From Erysipelotrichaceae bacterium (lineage in GTDB: Bacteria > Bacillota_I > Bacilli_A > Erysipelotrichales > Erysipelotrichaceae): a stretch of DNA of 19,117 nt. How positions within the stretch are numbered: position 1 is the first letter of the stretch; every line of letters begins with the position of its first letter. The translations under genes and the position numbers were made by a program. Below are positions 7,750 through 15,246 of this stretch, piece after piece. The notes under the pieces were generated by a model that saw only the letters and a list, made by a program, of their open reading frames with translations, did not search any database and was not told where the DNA came from. The stretch covers positions 1 through 19,117 of the forward strand of contig JAFWKS010000055.1 in NCBI GenBank assembly GCA_017511325.1, given 5' to 3'.

Positions 7750-8580
7750 TTATCCCTGTAAAAGCTTCTTTCTTATTTCACGGCTGATCGTCTCTATTAC
7801 GACCACAGTAATGATCAGGATCAGCACCATCAGGCCTGTATTGGCGTAAGCTCTCCACTTGAGCTGTTCGTTGATCTGCACACCGATACCGCCGGCTCCG
7901 ACATAACCAAGGATCGCCGCGCTTCTGACGTTGGTTTCAAAGCAGTAGAGGACTGTTGACCAGAAGTAGCCTCTCACCTGCGGATAGGCAGCCTTGATCA
8001 TACATTTCATACGGGTAGCACCTGTCGATTCCATAGCCTCATACGGTCCCATGTCGATCGTTTCGATCTGTTCATACATCATCTTGACAGCGATCGTGTA
8101 GGTGAAGATGGCGATAGACAATGTACCGGCCAGAGTTCCTGTGCCGATGACGATCGAGATCAGTCTGGCATAGACCAGAGTAGGCAGAGTTCTAAAGATG
8201 CTCAGTACTGCACGATGTGAAGCCAGATAGACCTTGTTGAGTTTGAAGTTTGCGGACAGATAGAATGAGACCGGCAGGGCGATCACGATGCCGAAGAAGG
8301 TACCGAGGATCGACATGACGATCGTATCAAACATCGGTTTTTTGACATTGGCCCAGAAACTCCAGTTTGGCGGGAACATCTGTTTCAATAAAGCTGTGAA
8401 TTCAGAAAAACGATTCACAAAGGTGTTCAGATCTGTTTTGGTTATCTTCGCACAAAGGAAAGTAAAAGCAATCACAAAGATCGTAATGTAGGGACCCCAG
8501 TTGAATTTTTCCTTTACGACCTTGCCGCTGCTTAATGTATAAGTCCTTGGATAAAAGATGTGCAGGATATCATCAAGCAT
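7750..8580 (-). CDS. phnE: Phosphonate-type ABC transporter permease (first PhnE)
   Basis: Permease of 276 residues partnering the next gene's product. The EAA loop YEAMESTGATRMKCMIKAAYP and the PhnE-type stretch ILGYVGAGGIGVQI are both present, with a first membrane segment at about residues 30-47 and a periplasm-facing region after it. A TTG codon directly precedes the ATG at 8580. AAGGAG is 7 bases from the ATG and only 4 from the TTG, so I take the ATG. The gene overlaps the ATPase gene by 8 bases, implying coupled translation. It shares the fold with its neighbour but is clearly diverged, so the pair is not a recent duplication. Confidence 0.94.
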   Translation of the reverse strand: MLDDILHIFYPRTYTLSSGKVVKEKFNWGPYITIFVIAFTFLCAKITKTDLNTFVNRFSEFTALLKQMFPPNWSFWANVKKPMFDTIVMSILGTFFGIVIALPVSFYLSANFKLNKVYLASHRAVLSIFRTLPTLVYARLISIVIGTGTLAGTLSIAIFTYTIAVKMMYEQIETIDMGPYEAMESTGATRMKCMIKAAYPQVRGYFWSTVLYCFETNVRSAAILGYVGAGGIGVQINEQLKWRAYANTGLMVLILIITVVVIETISREIRKKLLQG

Positions 8581-9349
8581 CAATTTTCTCCTTCATGACA
8601 TCTTCCTCATTCAGATCTCTTCCGTAGATCTGTCTTAAGATATCCTTGTTGACATCCTTGGCCGGACCATCGTAGACGATCCTGCCTTTGTTGATGCCAA
8701 CAACTCTCTTGGCGTATTGTAAAGCCAGATCAACATGGTGGATGTTGATGATGACTGTAATGTTCATATCTCTATTGATCCTGCAGAAGTCTTCCATGAC
8801 CACATCAGCCATGATCGGGTCCAATGAAGCGACCGGCTCATCGGCCAGGATGATCTCAGGATTCTGGGTCAGGGTCCTTGCCAGGGCAACTCTTTGCATC
8901 TGACCACCTGAAAGCTGATCAGCTCTGGTAAAGGCCTTATCAAGGATGTCGACCTTGTCTAAAGATTCCAAAGCCTGAAGCTTGTCTTCCTTGCTGTAAA
9001 GACCGAATAAAGTCCTGAATACAGACATGTCGGCAACCTTGGCTGATAAGACGTTGTTGATGACACTGGTCTTGTTGACAAGGTTGAACGACTGGAAGAC
9101 CATTCCTATTTTTCTTCTGAATTGTCTTAATTCTTTTCCTTTTAATGATGATACATCGATATCATTCACTGTCAGTTTGCCGCCTGTGATATCGATCATC
9201 TTGTTGATCGTTCTGATCAGTGTTGATTTGCCGGCACCTGAAAGACCTATTACCGCAACGAATTCACCCTGTTCGATCTCTAGGTTGATGTCGATAAGTC
9301 CTTTTGTACCGTTTGGATAGGTTTTGTCTACATGTTCAAATTTAATCAT
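8573..9349 (-). CDS. phnC: Phosphonate-type ABC transporter ATP-binding protein (PhnC)
   Basis: Cytoplasmic ATPase of 258 residues. Walker A GLSGAGKST is at residues 35-43, the Q-loop at VFQSFNL (Gln86), the signature LSGGQMQR at 146-153, Walker B IILADEP at 166-172 and the switch-His region NIHHVDLA at 202-209. The sequence from the signature through the His loop closely matches PhnC-type importers, and there is no C-terminal TOBE extension, unlike the other ATPase at 871-1926. The ATG has GAGG 8 bases upstream. A strong terminator hairpin lies between it and phnD, so this and the permease genes are probably made at lower level than the binding protein. Confidence 0.95.
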   Translation of the reverse strand: MIKFEHVDKTYPNGTKGLIDINLEIEQGEFVAVIGLSGAGKSTLIRTINKMIDITGGKLTVNDIDVSSLKGKELRQFRRKIGMVFQSFNLVNKTSVINNVLSAKVADMSVFRTLFGLYSKEDKLQALESLDKVDILDKAFTRADQLSGGQMQRVALARTLTQNPEIILADEPVASLDPIMADVVMEDFCRINRDMNITVIINIHHVDLALQYAKRVVGINKGRIVYDGPAKDVNKDILRQIYGRDLNEEDVMKEKIDA

Positions 9350-9372
9350 TCTGGAGTCCTCATAAAATAATA

Positions 9373-9404
9373 AAAGAAGGGTGTCGCTTAAAACACCCTT
9401 CTTT
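9373..9404 (-). terminator. Internal terminator between phnD and phnC
   Basis: A 12-bp perfect stem, AAAGAAGGGTGT (9373-9384) with ACACCCTTCTTT (9393-9404), has an 8-base loop. On the minus strand it is followed by TTTATTATTTTA, enough for termination. It starts 15 bases after the phnD stop and ends about 25 bases before the phnC start, with no room for a separate strong promoter, so partial read-through is implied. This would give an excess of binding protein over transporter. Confidence 0.85.
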
Positions 9405-9418
9405 CTGTTTTTTAAAAA

Positions 9419-10516
9419 TTACTGGAATAAAGCGTTTGCTGCACGAGTTGCATCGTAGTCAGAATCCTGACCTAACTGGTAACCCTTGTGGCTGTATGGA
9501 GCAACACAAGCTAAACCTTCTTCAGTCTGGCCTAATTCGATGAATGTATCCTGTAAAGCCTTAACGAAGTCCGGAGTCATCTTAGGATCAACTTTTTCAT
9601 CAGCTACACAGATCGTATCGTTCATGATGTAGTCAGAAACAGCGATGACCTTGATGATATCCCAAACGTTAGCGTATGTGCCGGCAGCGATCTCGTCTTT
9701 GTAAGCAGCTTCAAAGTTTTCTGTAGAAGCGGCATCCTTACGAACATCAGCATAACCTACTGTAACATCGACCTGACCTGTTAATAAGGCGTTCATCATA
9801 TTGGAATATGATCCATCAGGAATGACGTTGGATAAGTCAGCAACAGTCTTCTTTGTTGAACCTGCGCCTTCGCCGAAGTTGTTGTTCAACCAGAGTGATG
9901 GGTAAACATAACCGGCACTTGAAGTTGAAGAACATACATACCAGGTAGCAGAATCGACATCTTCCCAAGTTAAAGTACCGTTGACAGCCTTGTCATATAA
10001 AGCAGCACCCTTTTCAGTAGCGATGTTTACATAGATAAGTGAAGCATAACCGGTGACCATGTCTTTAGCATCAGTAGTGATACCAGCGTTCCAAGGAGCA
10101 ATGCCTTCTTTTGGATCGATGACTTTACCGTCAGCATCGCCGACACCGTAACGTAAAGCTTCAACCAGAAGGTTAGCACCGTCTTCGTGATAAAGAACGT
10201 AAGTAGATGCAGGTAAGAAACCGATATCGATAGAACCGGAGATCATACCCTCACCAGAAGCAGAGTAGTCAGTACCTACTGAGATATCAACATTGTTTAC
10301 AGTGTAACCCTTCTCAGCAAGCTTAGTCTTTAACAGATCCTTTAATGGTTCAGCAGCAGTCAGGATGACATCTGCGTCCTTTGAAGGAACGAAAGAGATT
10401 GTAAGAGTATCGATCGTTTTGTCGTCTGCTGCAGGTTCGTTGCCACCGTTACCAGCGCAAGCAGCTAATGTCAAAACCATTAATACTGATACGAGAACAG
10501 CTAATAATTTTTTCAT
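9419..10516 (-). CDS. phnD: Phosphonate/phosphite-type solute-binding lipoprotein (PhnD)
   Basis: Membrane-anchored binding protein of 365 residues that captures the ligand for the PhnCEE importer. The signal ends in lipobox LAAC (Cys20). The mature part begins TISFVPSKDADVI, the usual PhnD opening. IDIGFLPASTYVL follows at about 97-109, and CSSTSSAGYVYPSLWL near 195-210 corresponds to the family's SSTSGY-type phosphonate-binding loop, here with one extra Ser. The ligand could be a phosphonate, phosphite, hypophosphite or a phosphate ester; no catabolic gene nearby decides this. GGAGAAG stands before the ATG. A TATAAA about 45 bases upstream is a weak -10 candidate; the rest of the 10517-10640 gap holds nothing I recognise. 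Confidence 0.94.
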   Translation of the reverse strand: MKKLLAVLVSVLMVLTLAACAGNGGNEPAADDKTIDTLTISFVPSKDADVILTAAEPLKDLLKTKLAEKGYTVNNVDISVGTDYSASGEGMISGSIDIGFLPASTYVLYHEDGANLLVEALRYGVGDADGKVIDPKEGIAPWNAGITTDAKDMVTGYASLIYVNIATEKGAALYDKAVNGTLTWEDVDSATWYVCSSTSSAGYVYPSLWLNNNFGEGAGSTKKTVADLSNVIPDGSYSNMMNALLTGQVDVTVGYADVRKDAASTENFEAAYKDEIAAGTYANVWDIIKVIAVSDYIMNDTICVADEKVDPKMTPDFVKALQDTFIELGQTEEGLACVAPYSHKGYQLGQDSDYDATRAANALFQ

Positions 10517-10640
10517 TGTCTTCTCCTTTTTTATCTTCCTGTTGGTTTAACAACACATTTATACTATCAATATAAACAATAAATAAAAAGGGTTCCCTGA
10601 CATAAATGGATATGAAAACGATTACAAGGAAGCGGAATAT

Positions 10641-10684
10641 AAAAAACAGCTCAGGATTTTTTATAGCCGCTGAGCTGTTTAATT
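10641..10684 (-). terminator. Intrinsic terminator of the isomerase-like gene
   Basis: An 11-bp perfect stem, AAACAGCTCAG (10644-10654) with CTGAGCTGTTT (10670-10680), has a 15-base loop; on the minus strand it ends in a T-run of six. It starts 16 bases after the stop of the gene at 10697-11887 and isolates it from the phnD promoter region. Confidence 0.88.
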
Positions 10685-10696
10685 GTTTTTACTATA

Positions 10697-11887
10697 TCAC
10701 CACTTGAAGAATTCATCGACCAGGTTCGCATAATCACCTTCAACGATCAGATGGTGATTGCCGATCGACCTGGTCAGGAAGTAAGTTACCGGCTTGTCGA
10801 GCTTCAGTCTGATCTGTGTACGGCACAGATTGTACAGGCTGAGATTTTCCAATAATGTACCTGAAGTCACGAAGTGTTCATTCATCAAGCCTGAGCACTT
10901 GAAGACGGTGATCGGACCTTGAGCAAGTTTGCCTCTGAACGCTACACCAAGCTGCGATTCAAAGTGTGTCATGATCTCGAAATCCTTAGGCATCGTGATC
11001 GGCAGGGTGCAGTGCGCAAAAACGATCTCGTTTCTATCGGTATCGATCCTGCTAGGGTTGGCCATGAAGACATCCTTGCCGCTGAGCTGGCCTAAGACCA
11101 TCATGGAGATCAATGCCGGAACATCGCCTTCACATGAGGCATAGACGCCCTCGGAGTTAAGGATAGCCAAGGCTGCGCAGCCTGTTGAATGTACTGTATC
11201 AAGCAGATCGAAACATCTGACTGTCAGGCCATCAAGCTGATATTTATCTGCGATCCTTCTTAAGGCACCATAGATATAAAGAGCTTCAGCGACTTCTTTT
11301 TCATCATAGCCCTTAGCCTTGATCATCTTTGTGTATTCGTTGTCTTTGTATTCCTTTTTGTTTATCTCATCAAAGAACTCTTCCATCGTGACATCGACGA
11401 TCTCGATGCCGTTAAGTTCTTTTGACTGTTTCGCATCTACATCTGAAGAGATCAGCCAGTCAGAAGGATGTCCGACTCTTGCGATCCTGCTGCCTTTCAG
11501 TTTCTTTTTGACCGCAAAGACTTTAGCCAGATCTTTGATCCTGTCTGCCACGAAGCTGTCTGAACCATGAAGGATCTCGCCCGGGATCTCGTGCTGTCTT
11601 AGATATGACAGGATCTCCATTGAAGCAGCCAGGGAATTATTGGCTCCGGTCGTAAGCAGGAAACAAGGTCTTGGGAACTTGTCGATATCCTTGAGGAAAA
11701 GTCCTTCTGTTCCGCCGCTGCCGATGAATTCTACAGCCATCTCATAATCCTTGAGATGATCGATATCTGTTACTTCAAATTCAAAACCGGTCATTTCCGA
11801 AAGCTTGTCAAGCCATGGGAAATTGCTGGAGTTGGCTATCTCTCCTGCCGCTGTTGCCGATACTACATAGTAAACGCCTATTTTCAT
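10697..11887 (-). CDS. L-fucose/L-arabinose isomerase-fold protein, short form
   Basis: A 396-residue cytoplasmic protein related to the FucI/AraA isomerase fold, whose members interconvert aldoses and ketoses using a divalent metal. N-terminal alpha/beta part: MKIGVYYV start, VEFIGSGGTEG near 52-62 and LLTTGANNSLAASMEIL near 77-93. In the C-terminal half, VRCFDLL (223-229), CEGDVPAL (252-259), the Asn/His-containing region around 277-300 and GNHHLIVEGD (376-385) resemble the metal-binding Glu/Asp/His pattern of the family (candidates Glu253, Asp255, His378/379). It is far shorter than FucI (about 590) or AraA (about 500). No kinase or aldolase for a sugar pathway lies next to it, so the substrate and even isomerase activity are uncertain. 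Confidence 0.75.
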   Translation of the reverse strand: MKIGVYYVVSATAAGEIANSSNFPWLDKLSEMTGFEFEVTDIDHLKDYEMAVEFIGSGGTEGLFLKDIDKFPRPCFLLTTGANNSLAASMEILSYLRQHEIPGEILHGSDSFVADRIKDLAKVFAVKKKLKGSRIARVGHPSDWLISSDVDAKQSKELNGIEIVDVTMEEFFDEINKKEYKDNEYTKMIKAKGYDEKEVAEALYIYGALRRIADKYQLDGLTVRCFDLLDTVHSTGCAALAILNSEGVYASCEGDVPALISMMVLGQLSGKDVFMANPSRIDTDRNEIVFAHCTLPITMPKDFEIMTHFESQLGVAFRGKLAQGPITVFKCSGLMNEHFVTSGTLLENLSLYNLCRTQIRLKLDKPVTYFLTRSIGNHHLIVEGDYANLVDEFFKW

Positions 11888-11916
11888 TCTTCTTTGTTCC
11901 TCTTTTCTCTAACCTT

Positions 11917-11925
11917 ATTCTATCA
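11917..11925 (-). promoter_or_regulatory. Predicted extended -10 (TGATAGAAT) for the isomerase-like gene
   Basis: On the minus strand TGA directly precedes TAGAAT (11922-11917), an extended -10 arrangement that needs no strong -35, and none is seen. The ATG follows 29 bases later. The remainder of the 135-base divergent gap to the kinase gene shows no other clear promoter element or operator. Confidence 0.4.
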
Positions 11926-12022
11926 AAGATGAACTCAGGAAAATCGCAATTTTGCTGTCTTTTAGCCTCTACAATTAGCCTTTAAAATAAGTTATCATAA
12001 TGGTGAAAGAGGATCTTAACAT

Positions 12023-12796
12023 ATGAATAAAGAGATTAAATCCGAACGCAAAAACCGCAGCGTATATATCGAAAACGGTAAATGCTATAAGGTTTTTGAT
12101 GTTGGCTACGACAAATCCGATATCCTTTCCGAAGCTCTGGTCCAGTCACTGGTCGAAAAGACCGGCCTGAATGTCCCGGCTATCCTGGAAATGACTACGA
12201 TCGATGGCAAATGGGCTATCGTCACTGAAGCTGTCGAGGGAGATACCCTGGAAGAACTGATGGAGAAACATCCGGAAAAGGAAGATGAATATCTTAACCG
12301 CTTCGTGGATATCCAGATCGATATGCTTTCAAAAAGATGTCCAGCCCTGATCAAGCACAAGGACAAGATGAACCGCAAGATGTATTCCGCCGACTTCCTG
12401 TCTGCCACGATGCGCTATGACCTGAATCGTCAGATCGAAGGAAAGCCTAGGCACAACTGTCTGTGTCATGGCGACTATAACCCAAGCAACGTCATCATCA
12501 ATTCCAAAAACGTGGCCTATGTCGTTGACTGGTCACATGCGACCCAGGGCAACGAAGAAGCCGATGCAGCCAGGACCTACATGCTGTTTATCGTCGCCGG
12601 CAAAAACAAGCTCGCCAGAAAATACATCGATCTTTTCTGTGAGAAATCCGGATGTCAGCAGAAGGATATCCTGAACTGGCTGCCGATCCTAGCTACTTCG
12701 CAGGCTACCAAGAAAAGAGAATATGAAAAAGATGCCTTATATAAGATAATCTTCATGGATAAGAAAGCGTTGGAGGAATTATATGAACAACAATAA
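12023..12796 (+). CDS. APH-fold (aminoglycoside phosphotransferase-like) small-molecule kinase
   Basis: Predicted cytoplasmic ATP-dependent phosphotransferase of 257 residues. An ATP-site Lys is likely at 23 (CYKVF), with a helix-C Glu near 37 (LSEA) and a hinge around IVTEAVEGDTL (66-76). The catalytic loop CHGDYNPSNVI (148-158; Asp151, Asn156) and the metal-binding DWSHATQGNEEADAA (Asp169) are intact. This is the APH/choline-kinase superfamily, but nothing points to antibiotics: members act on many alcohols. AGAGGA precedes the ATG. The gene overlaps the hydrogenase gene by 14 bases, so it is translationally coupled to it and heads a three-gene operon. The substrate is unknown; a metabolite linked to the hydrogenase pathway is only a guess. 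Confidence 0.88.
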   Translation: MNKEIKSERKNRSVYIENGKCYKVFDVGYDKSDILSEALVQSLVEKTGLNVPAILEMTTIDGKWAIVTEAVEGDTLEELMEKHPEKEDEYLNRFVDIQIDMLSKRCPALIKHKDKMNRKMYSADFLSATMRYDLNRQIEGKPRHNCLCHGDYNPSNVIINSKNVAYVVDWSHATQGNEEADAARTYMLFIVAGKNKLARKYIDLFCEKSGCQQKDILNWLPILATSQATKKREYEKDALYKIIFMDKKALEELYEQQ

Positions 12797-14207
12797 ATTT
12801 GAGACCAGGATCCAGTATCTGAAATATCAGGTTTTAAAGGAAGTAGCCAAGGAAGCCTGGGAAGGGGACCTTGTTGAAAACGTCCTCGATATCCCTAAGA
12901 AGATCATTCCCGGCAAGACTCCTTCAATGAGATGCTGCGTCTACAAGGAAAGAGCTATCCTGCAGGAAAGAGTCAAGCTCGCCATGGGCGGCAAGAGATC
13001 CAATCCGGGCATCATCGAAGTTATCGATATTGCCTGTGATGAATGTCCGATGGGCGGCTATGAAGTCACCAACTCCTGCCGTGGCTGTCTGGCTCAGCGC
13101 TGCTACAACGCCTGTCCAAGAGATGCGATCTATTTTGACAACAACCACCAGGCGCATATAAACAAGGAAAAATGTGTAAACTGCGGAGCCTGTTCCAAGG
13201 CCTGCCAGTATTCCGCTATCGAAAACCGCAAGAGACCATGTGAGAACGTCTGTCCGGTCAAAGCCATCGAAGCCAATGAAGATCAGGCTGCCAAGATCAA
13301 CACCGATAAGTGCATCAACTGCGGTGCCTGCATCTCCCAGTGCCCGTTCGGCGCCATCATGGATAAATCTTTCATCCTCGATGCCATCGACTACATGCAG
13401 AAAAGCGATGATAACAAGAACTTCAAGGTCTACGCTCTGATCGCTCCGGCCATTGCCGACAGCTTCAGAGAATACAGCCTGGGTCAGGTCGTTACCGGTT
13501 TGAAGAAAATGGGCTTCTATGATGTCATCGAAGTTGCCAAAGGCGCAGATATGGTCGCCTACAGTGAAGCCAAGGAACTTGATGAAAAGGGCTTCCTGTT
13601 GTCATCCTGCTGTCCGGCTTTCGTCGCCTTTACGGAAAAGAACTTCCCGGACCTCAAGCAGTTTATCTCACATAACCTCTCACCGATGGGAGCTATCGCC
13701 AAAAAGCTGAAGGAAGATGATCCTGAATGCAAACTGGTCTTCATCGGACCATGCACAGCCAAAAAGGCCGAAATCATGAAAGACAGCGTAAAAGAATACG
13801 TCGATGTCGCTTTGACCTTTGAAGAACTGCTGGCTCTATTTGATGCCAAGGAAATCGAACTTGCTGAACTTGAAGAGACCGATCTCAGCCAGGCTTCCTA
13901 CTACGGCAGGATCTTTGCCCGCTCAGGCGGTCTTACTGAAGCAATGGCTCAGGGCTTGAAGGAGTTGAATTCTTCCCTGGAACTTAAACCTGAGACCTGC
14001 AACGGTATCGATATGTGCCGTGTCGCTCTGCTTAAAAAGAGCAAGAGCCTCTTACAGGCAAACTTTGTTGAAGGAATGGTCTGCACAGGCGGCTGTATCG
14101 GCGGTGCCGGAACTTTACAGAAGTTTGGTGTCAAGAAAGACAACGTTGATAACTATGCCAAGAAGACGACCAAAGAGTCGATAACTCAAAGCGTTAAAGA
14201 ACAATAA
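12783..14207 (+). CDS. [FeFe] hydrogenase, monomeric, group B-like
   Basis: Predicted cytoplasmic iron hydrogenase of 474 residues, handling 2 H+ + 2 e- <-> H2. The N-terminal third is cysteine-rich: CRGCLAQRCYNACP (99-112), CVNCGACSKAC (131-141), CENVCP (153-158) and CINCGACISQCP (177-188), enough for about three [4Fe-4S] clusters. The H-cluster motifs are all present: SSCCPAF (274-280), GPCTAKKAE (322-330) and EGMVCTGGC (430-438), giving the four ligands Cys277, Cys324, Cys434 and Cys438, plus the proton-relay Cys276, Glu262, Glu265 and a Ser near 300. These motifs differ from the standard TSCCPGW/MPCTAKKxE/MACxGGC set and fit what I recall of group B (B1/B3) enzymes. Maturases HydEFG are not in the window. 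GGAGG precedes the ATG. Confidence 0.93.
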   Translation: MNNNKFETRIQYLKYQVLKEVAKEAWEGDLVENVLDIPKKIIPGKTPSMRCCVYKERAILQERVKLAMGGKRSNPGIIEVIDIACDECPMGGYEVTNSCRGCLAQRCYNACPRDAIYFDNNHQAHINKEKCVNCGACSKACQYSAIENRKRPCENVCPVKAIEANEDQAAKINTDKCINCGACISQCPFGAIMDKSFILDAIDYMQKSDDNKNFKVYALIAPAIADSFREYSLGQVVTGLKKMGFYDVIEVAKGADMVAYSEAKELDEKGFLLSSCCPAFVAFTEKNFPDLKQFISHNLSPMGAIAKKLKEDDPECKLVFIGPCTAKKAEIMKDSVKEYVDVALTFEELLALFDAKEIELAELEETDLSQASYYGRIFARSGGLTEAMAQGLKELNSSLELKPETCNGIDMCRVALLKKSKSLLQANFVEGMVCTGGCIGGAGTLQKFGVKKDNVDNYAKKTTKESITQSVKEQ

Positions 14208-14222
14208 ATGAAAGGATGATCT

Positions 14223-15200
14223 ATGGCAAAACAATTATTTAAAACTGTATTACTGGTCGCTTTACCTGCATCAGGCAAATCAGAAGTCCGCCACTTCATG
14301 GCCAACATCGAGCCAAAGAGGCTGGAAGAAGAATTCCACATCGGCGACAACCTGCAGCTTGATGACTTCCCATATGTCCACTTCATGAGATGCATCGATG
14401 ATGAGATGGTCAAACTAGGAAAAGATCCTATCTTCTATCCTGGCCAGAATCCCTTCATCAACAACAAGGACTGGGGAACACTGATACATCTACTCAATGA
14501 GGATTATCATGATCTGCTTAACAGAGTAAGGGTCAATGTTGATTCGGCTGCCATGTATATCATGGACAGGATCGACAGAGCCGCTCAGATAGCAGGTCTT
14601 CCTCCACGCATCAGCCTGCTGGATGGCGAAACGATCAAGGTCCTCAAGACAAATCTTGAACCAGAGGCCAGAAAGATGCTGAAGGAGAAAGAAGCACAGA
14701 TACCTGATTCCTTTGAAGGAAAGACGATCGTCATCGAATGTGCCCGTGGCGGTCCGGATGGTTCAAGCATGCCTTTAACAGGGGAATACGGTTATCAGTA
14801 TTCACTGGCCCAATTCTCACCTGATCTGCTTAATGAAGCAGCGATCCTGTATATCTGGGTCACTCCTGAAGAATCCAGAAGGAAAAACAATGAAAGAGCC
14901 AATCCTGATGATCCGGGATCAAACCTCTTCCATGGTGTACCGATGTCTGTCATGTTAGGAGATTACGGCTGTGATGATATGCAGTATCTAAGAGAACACG
15001 CTGAAGTTGAAAACACCATTACTGTTAAACGCGACGGTCAGACCTACAACGTTCCGATCGGTGTCTTCGATAACAGAGTCGACAAGACTTCCTTCTTAAG
15101 AGGCGATGTTGCAGGCTGGGATAAGGCAAAGGTCGATGATATGACCAAGGCCGTCAAACAGGCAACAGATGCCATGTGGGCCAATTACAACAAGGATTAA
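14223..15200 (+). CDS. P-loop NTPase / kinase-like protein of unknown function
   Basis: I do not recognise the family. The 325-residue protein starts with a strand and a P-loop, VLLVALPASGKSE (residues 9-21; Lys19, Ser20), in which the first Gly of the classical GxxxxGKS is replaced by Ala13. A second strand, IVIECARGGPDGSS (169-182), looks like a Walker B or catalytic segment, and IWVTPEESRRKNNERA (211-226) has the look of an arginine-rich lid. Together these suggest a nucleotide- or small-molecule kinase rather than a AAA machine. There is no signal peptide or membrane segment. It follows the hydrogenase by 15 bases with AAAGGATG as ribosome site and ends with the operon terminator, so a role tied to the hydrogenase or the APH-like kinase is inferred only from position. 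Confidence 0.85.
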   Translation: MAKQLFKTVLLVALPASGKSEVRHFMANIEPKRLEEEFHIGDNLQLDDFPYVHFMRCIDDEMVKLGKDPIFYPGQNPFINNKDWGTLIHLLNEDYHDLLNRVRVNVDSAAMYIMDRIDRAAQIAGLPPRISLLDGETIKVLKTNLEPEARKMLKEKEAQIPDSFEGKTIVIECARGGPDGSSMPLTGEYGYQYSLAQFSPDLLNEAAILYIWVTPEESRRKNNERANPDDPGSNLFHGVPMSVMLGDYGCDDMQYLREHAEVENTITVKRDGQTYNVPIGVFDNRVDKTSFLRGDVAGWDKAKVDDMTKAVKQATDAMWANYNKD

Positions 15201-15203
15201 TGC

Positions 15204-15237
15204 AATACGGAACTCAAGCGAGTTCCGTATTTTTTTC
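15204..15237 (+). terminator. Intrinsic terminator of the kinase-hydrogenase operon
   Basis: A 12-bp perfect stem, AATACGGAACTC (15204-15215) with GAGTTCCGTATT (15220-15231), has an AAGC tetraloop and is followed directly by six more T. It begins four bases after the stop of the P-loop gene. The convergent AEC gene ends 15 bases away; on the minus strand there is no T-run after the stem. Confidence 0.93.
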
Positions 15238-15246
15238 TTATATCGG

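Noticed and set aside
8581..8583. TTG start one codon ahead of the first PhnE gene
   Set aside because: AAGGAG spacing is 4 bases to TTG but 7 to the next ATG, which is the normal distance.
9373..10680. Hairpins as CRISPR repeats or repeat elements
   Set aside because: The two stems here differ in sequence, occur once each and sit just after stop codons with T-runs; they are terminators.
12023..12796. Aminoglycoside resistance gene
   Set aside because: Only the kinase fold is shared. The setting is a metabolic operon with no resistance or mobile genes, so calling it a resistance gene would be unsupported.
14223..15200. Zeta-type toxin of a toxin-antitoxin pair
   Set aside because: The P-loop is loosely similar, but no small antitoxin gene adjoins it and the partners are a hydrogenase and a kinase.
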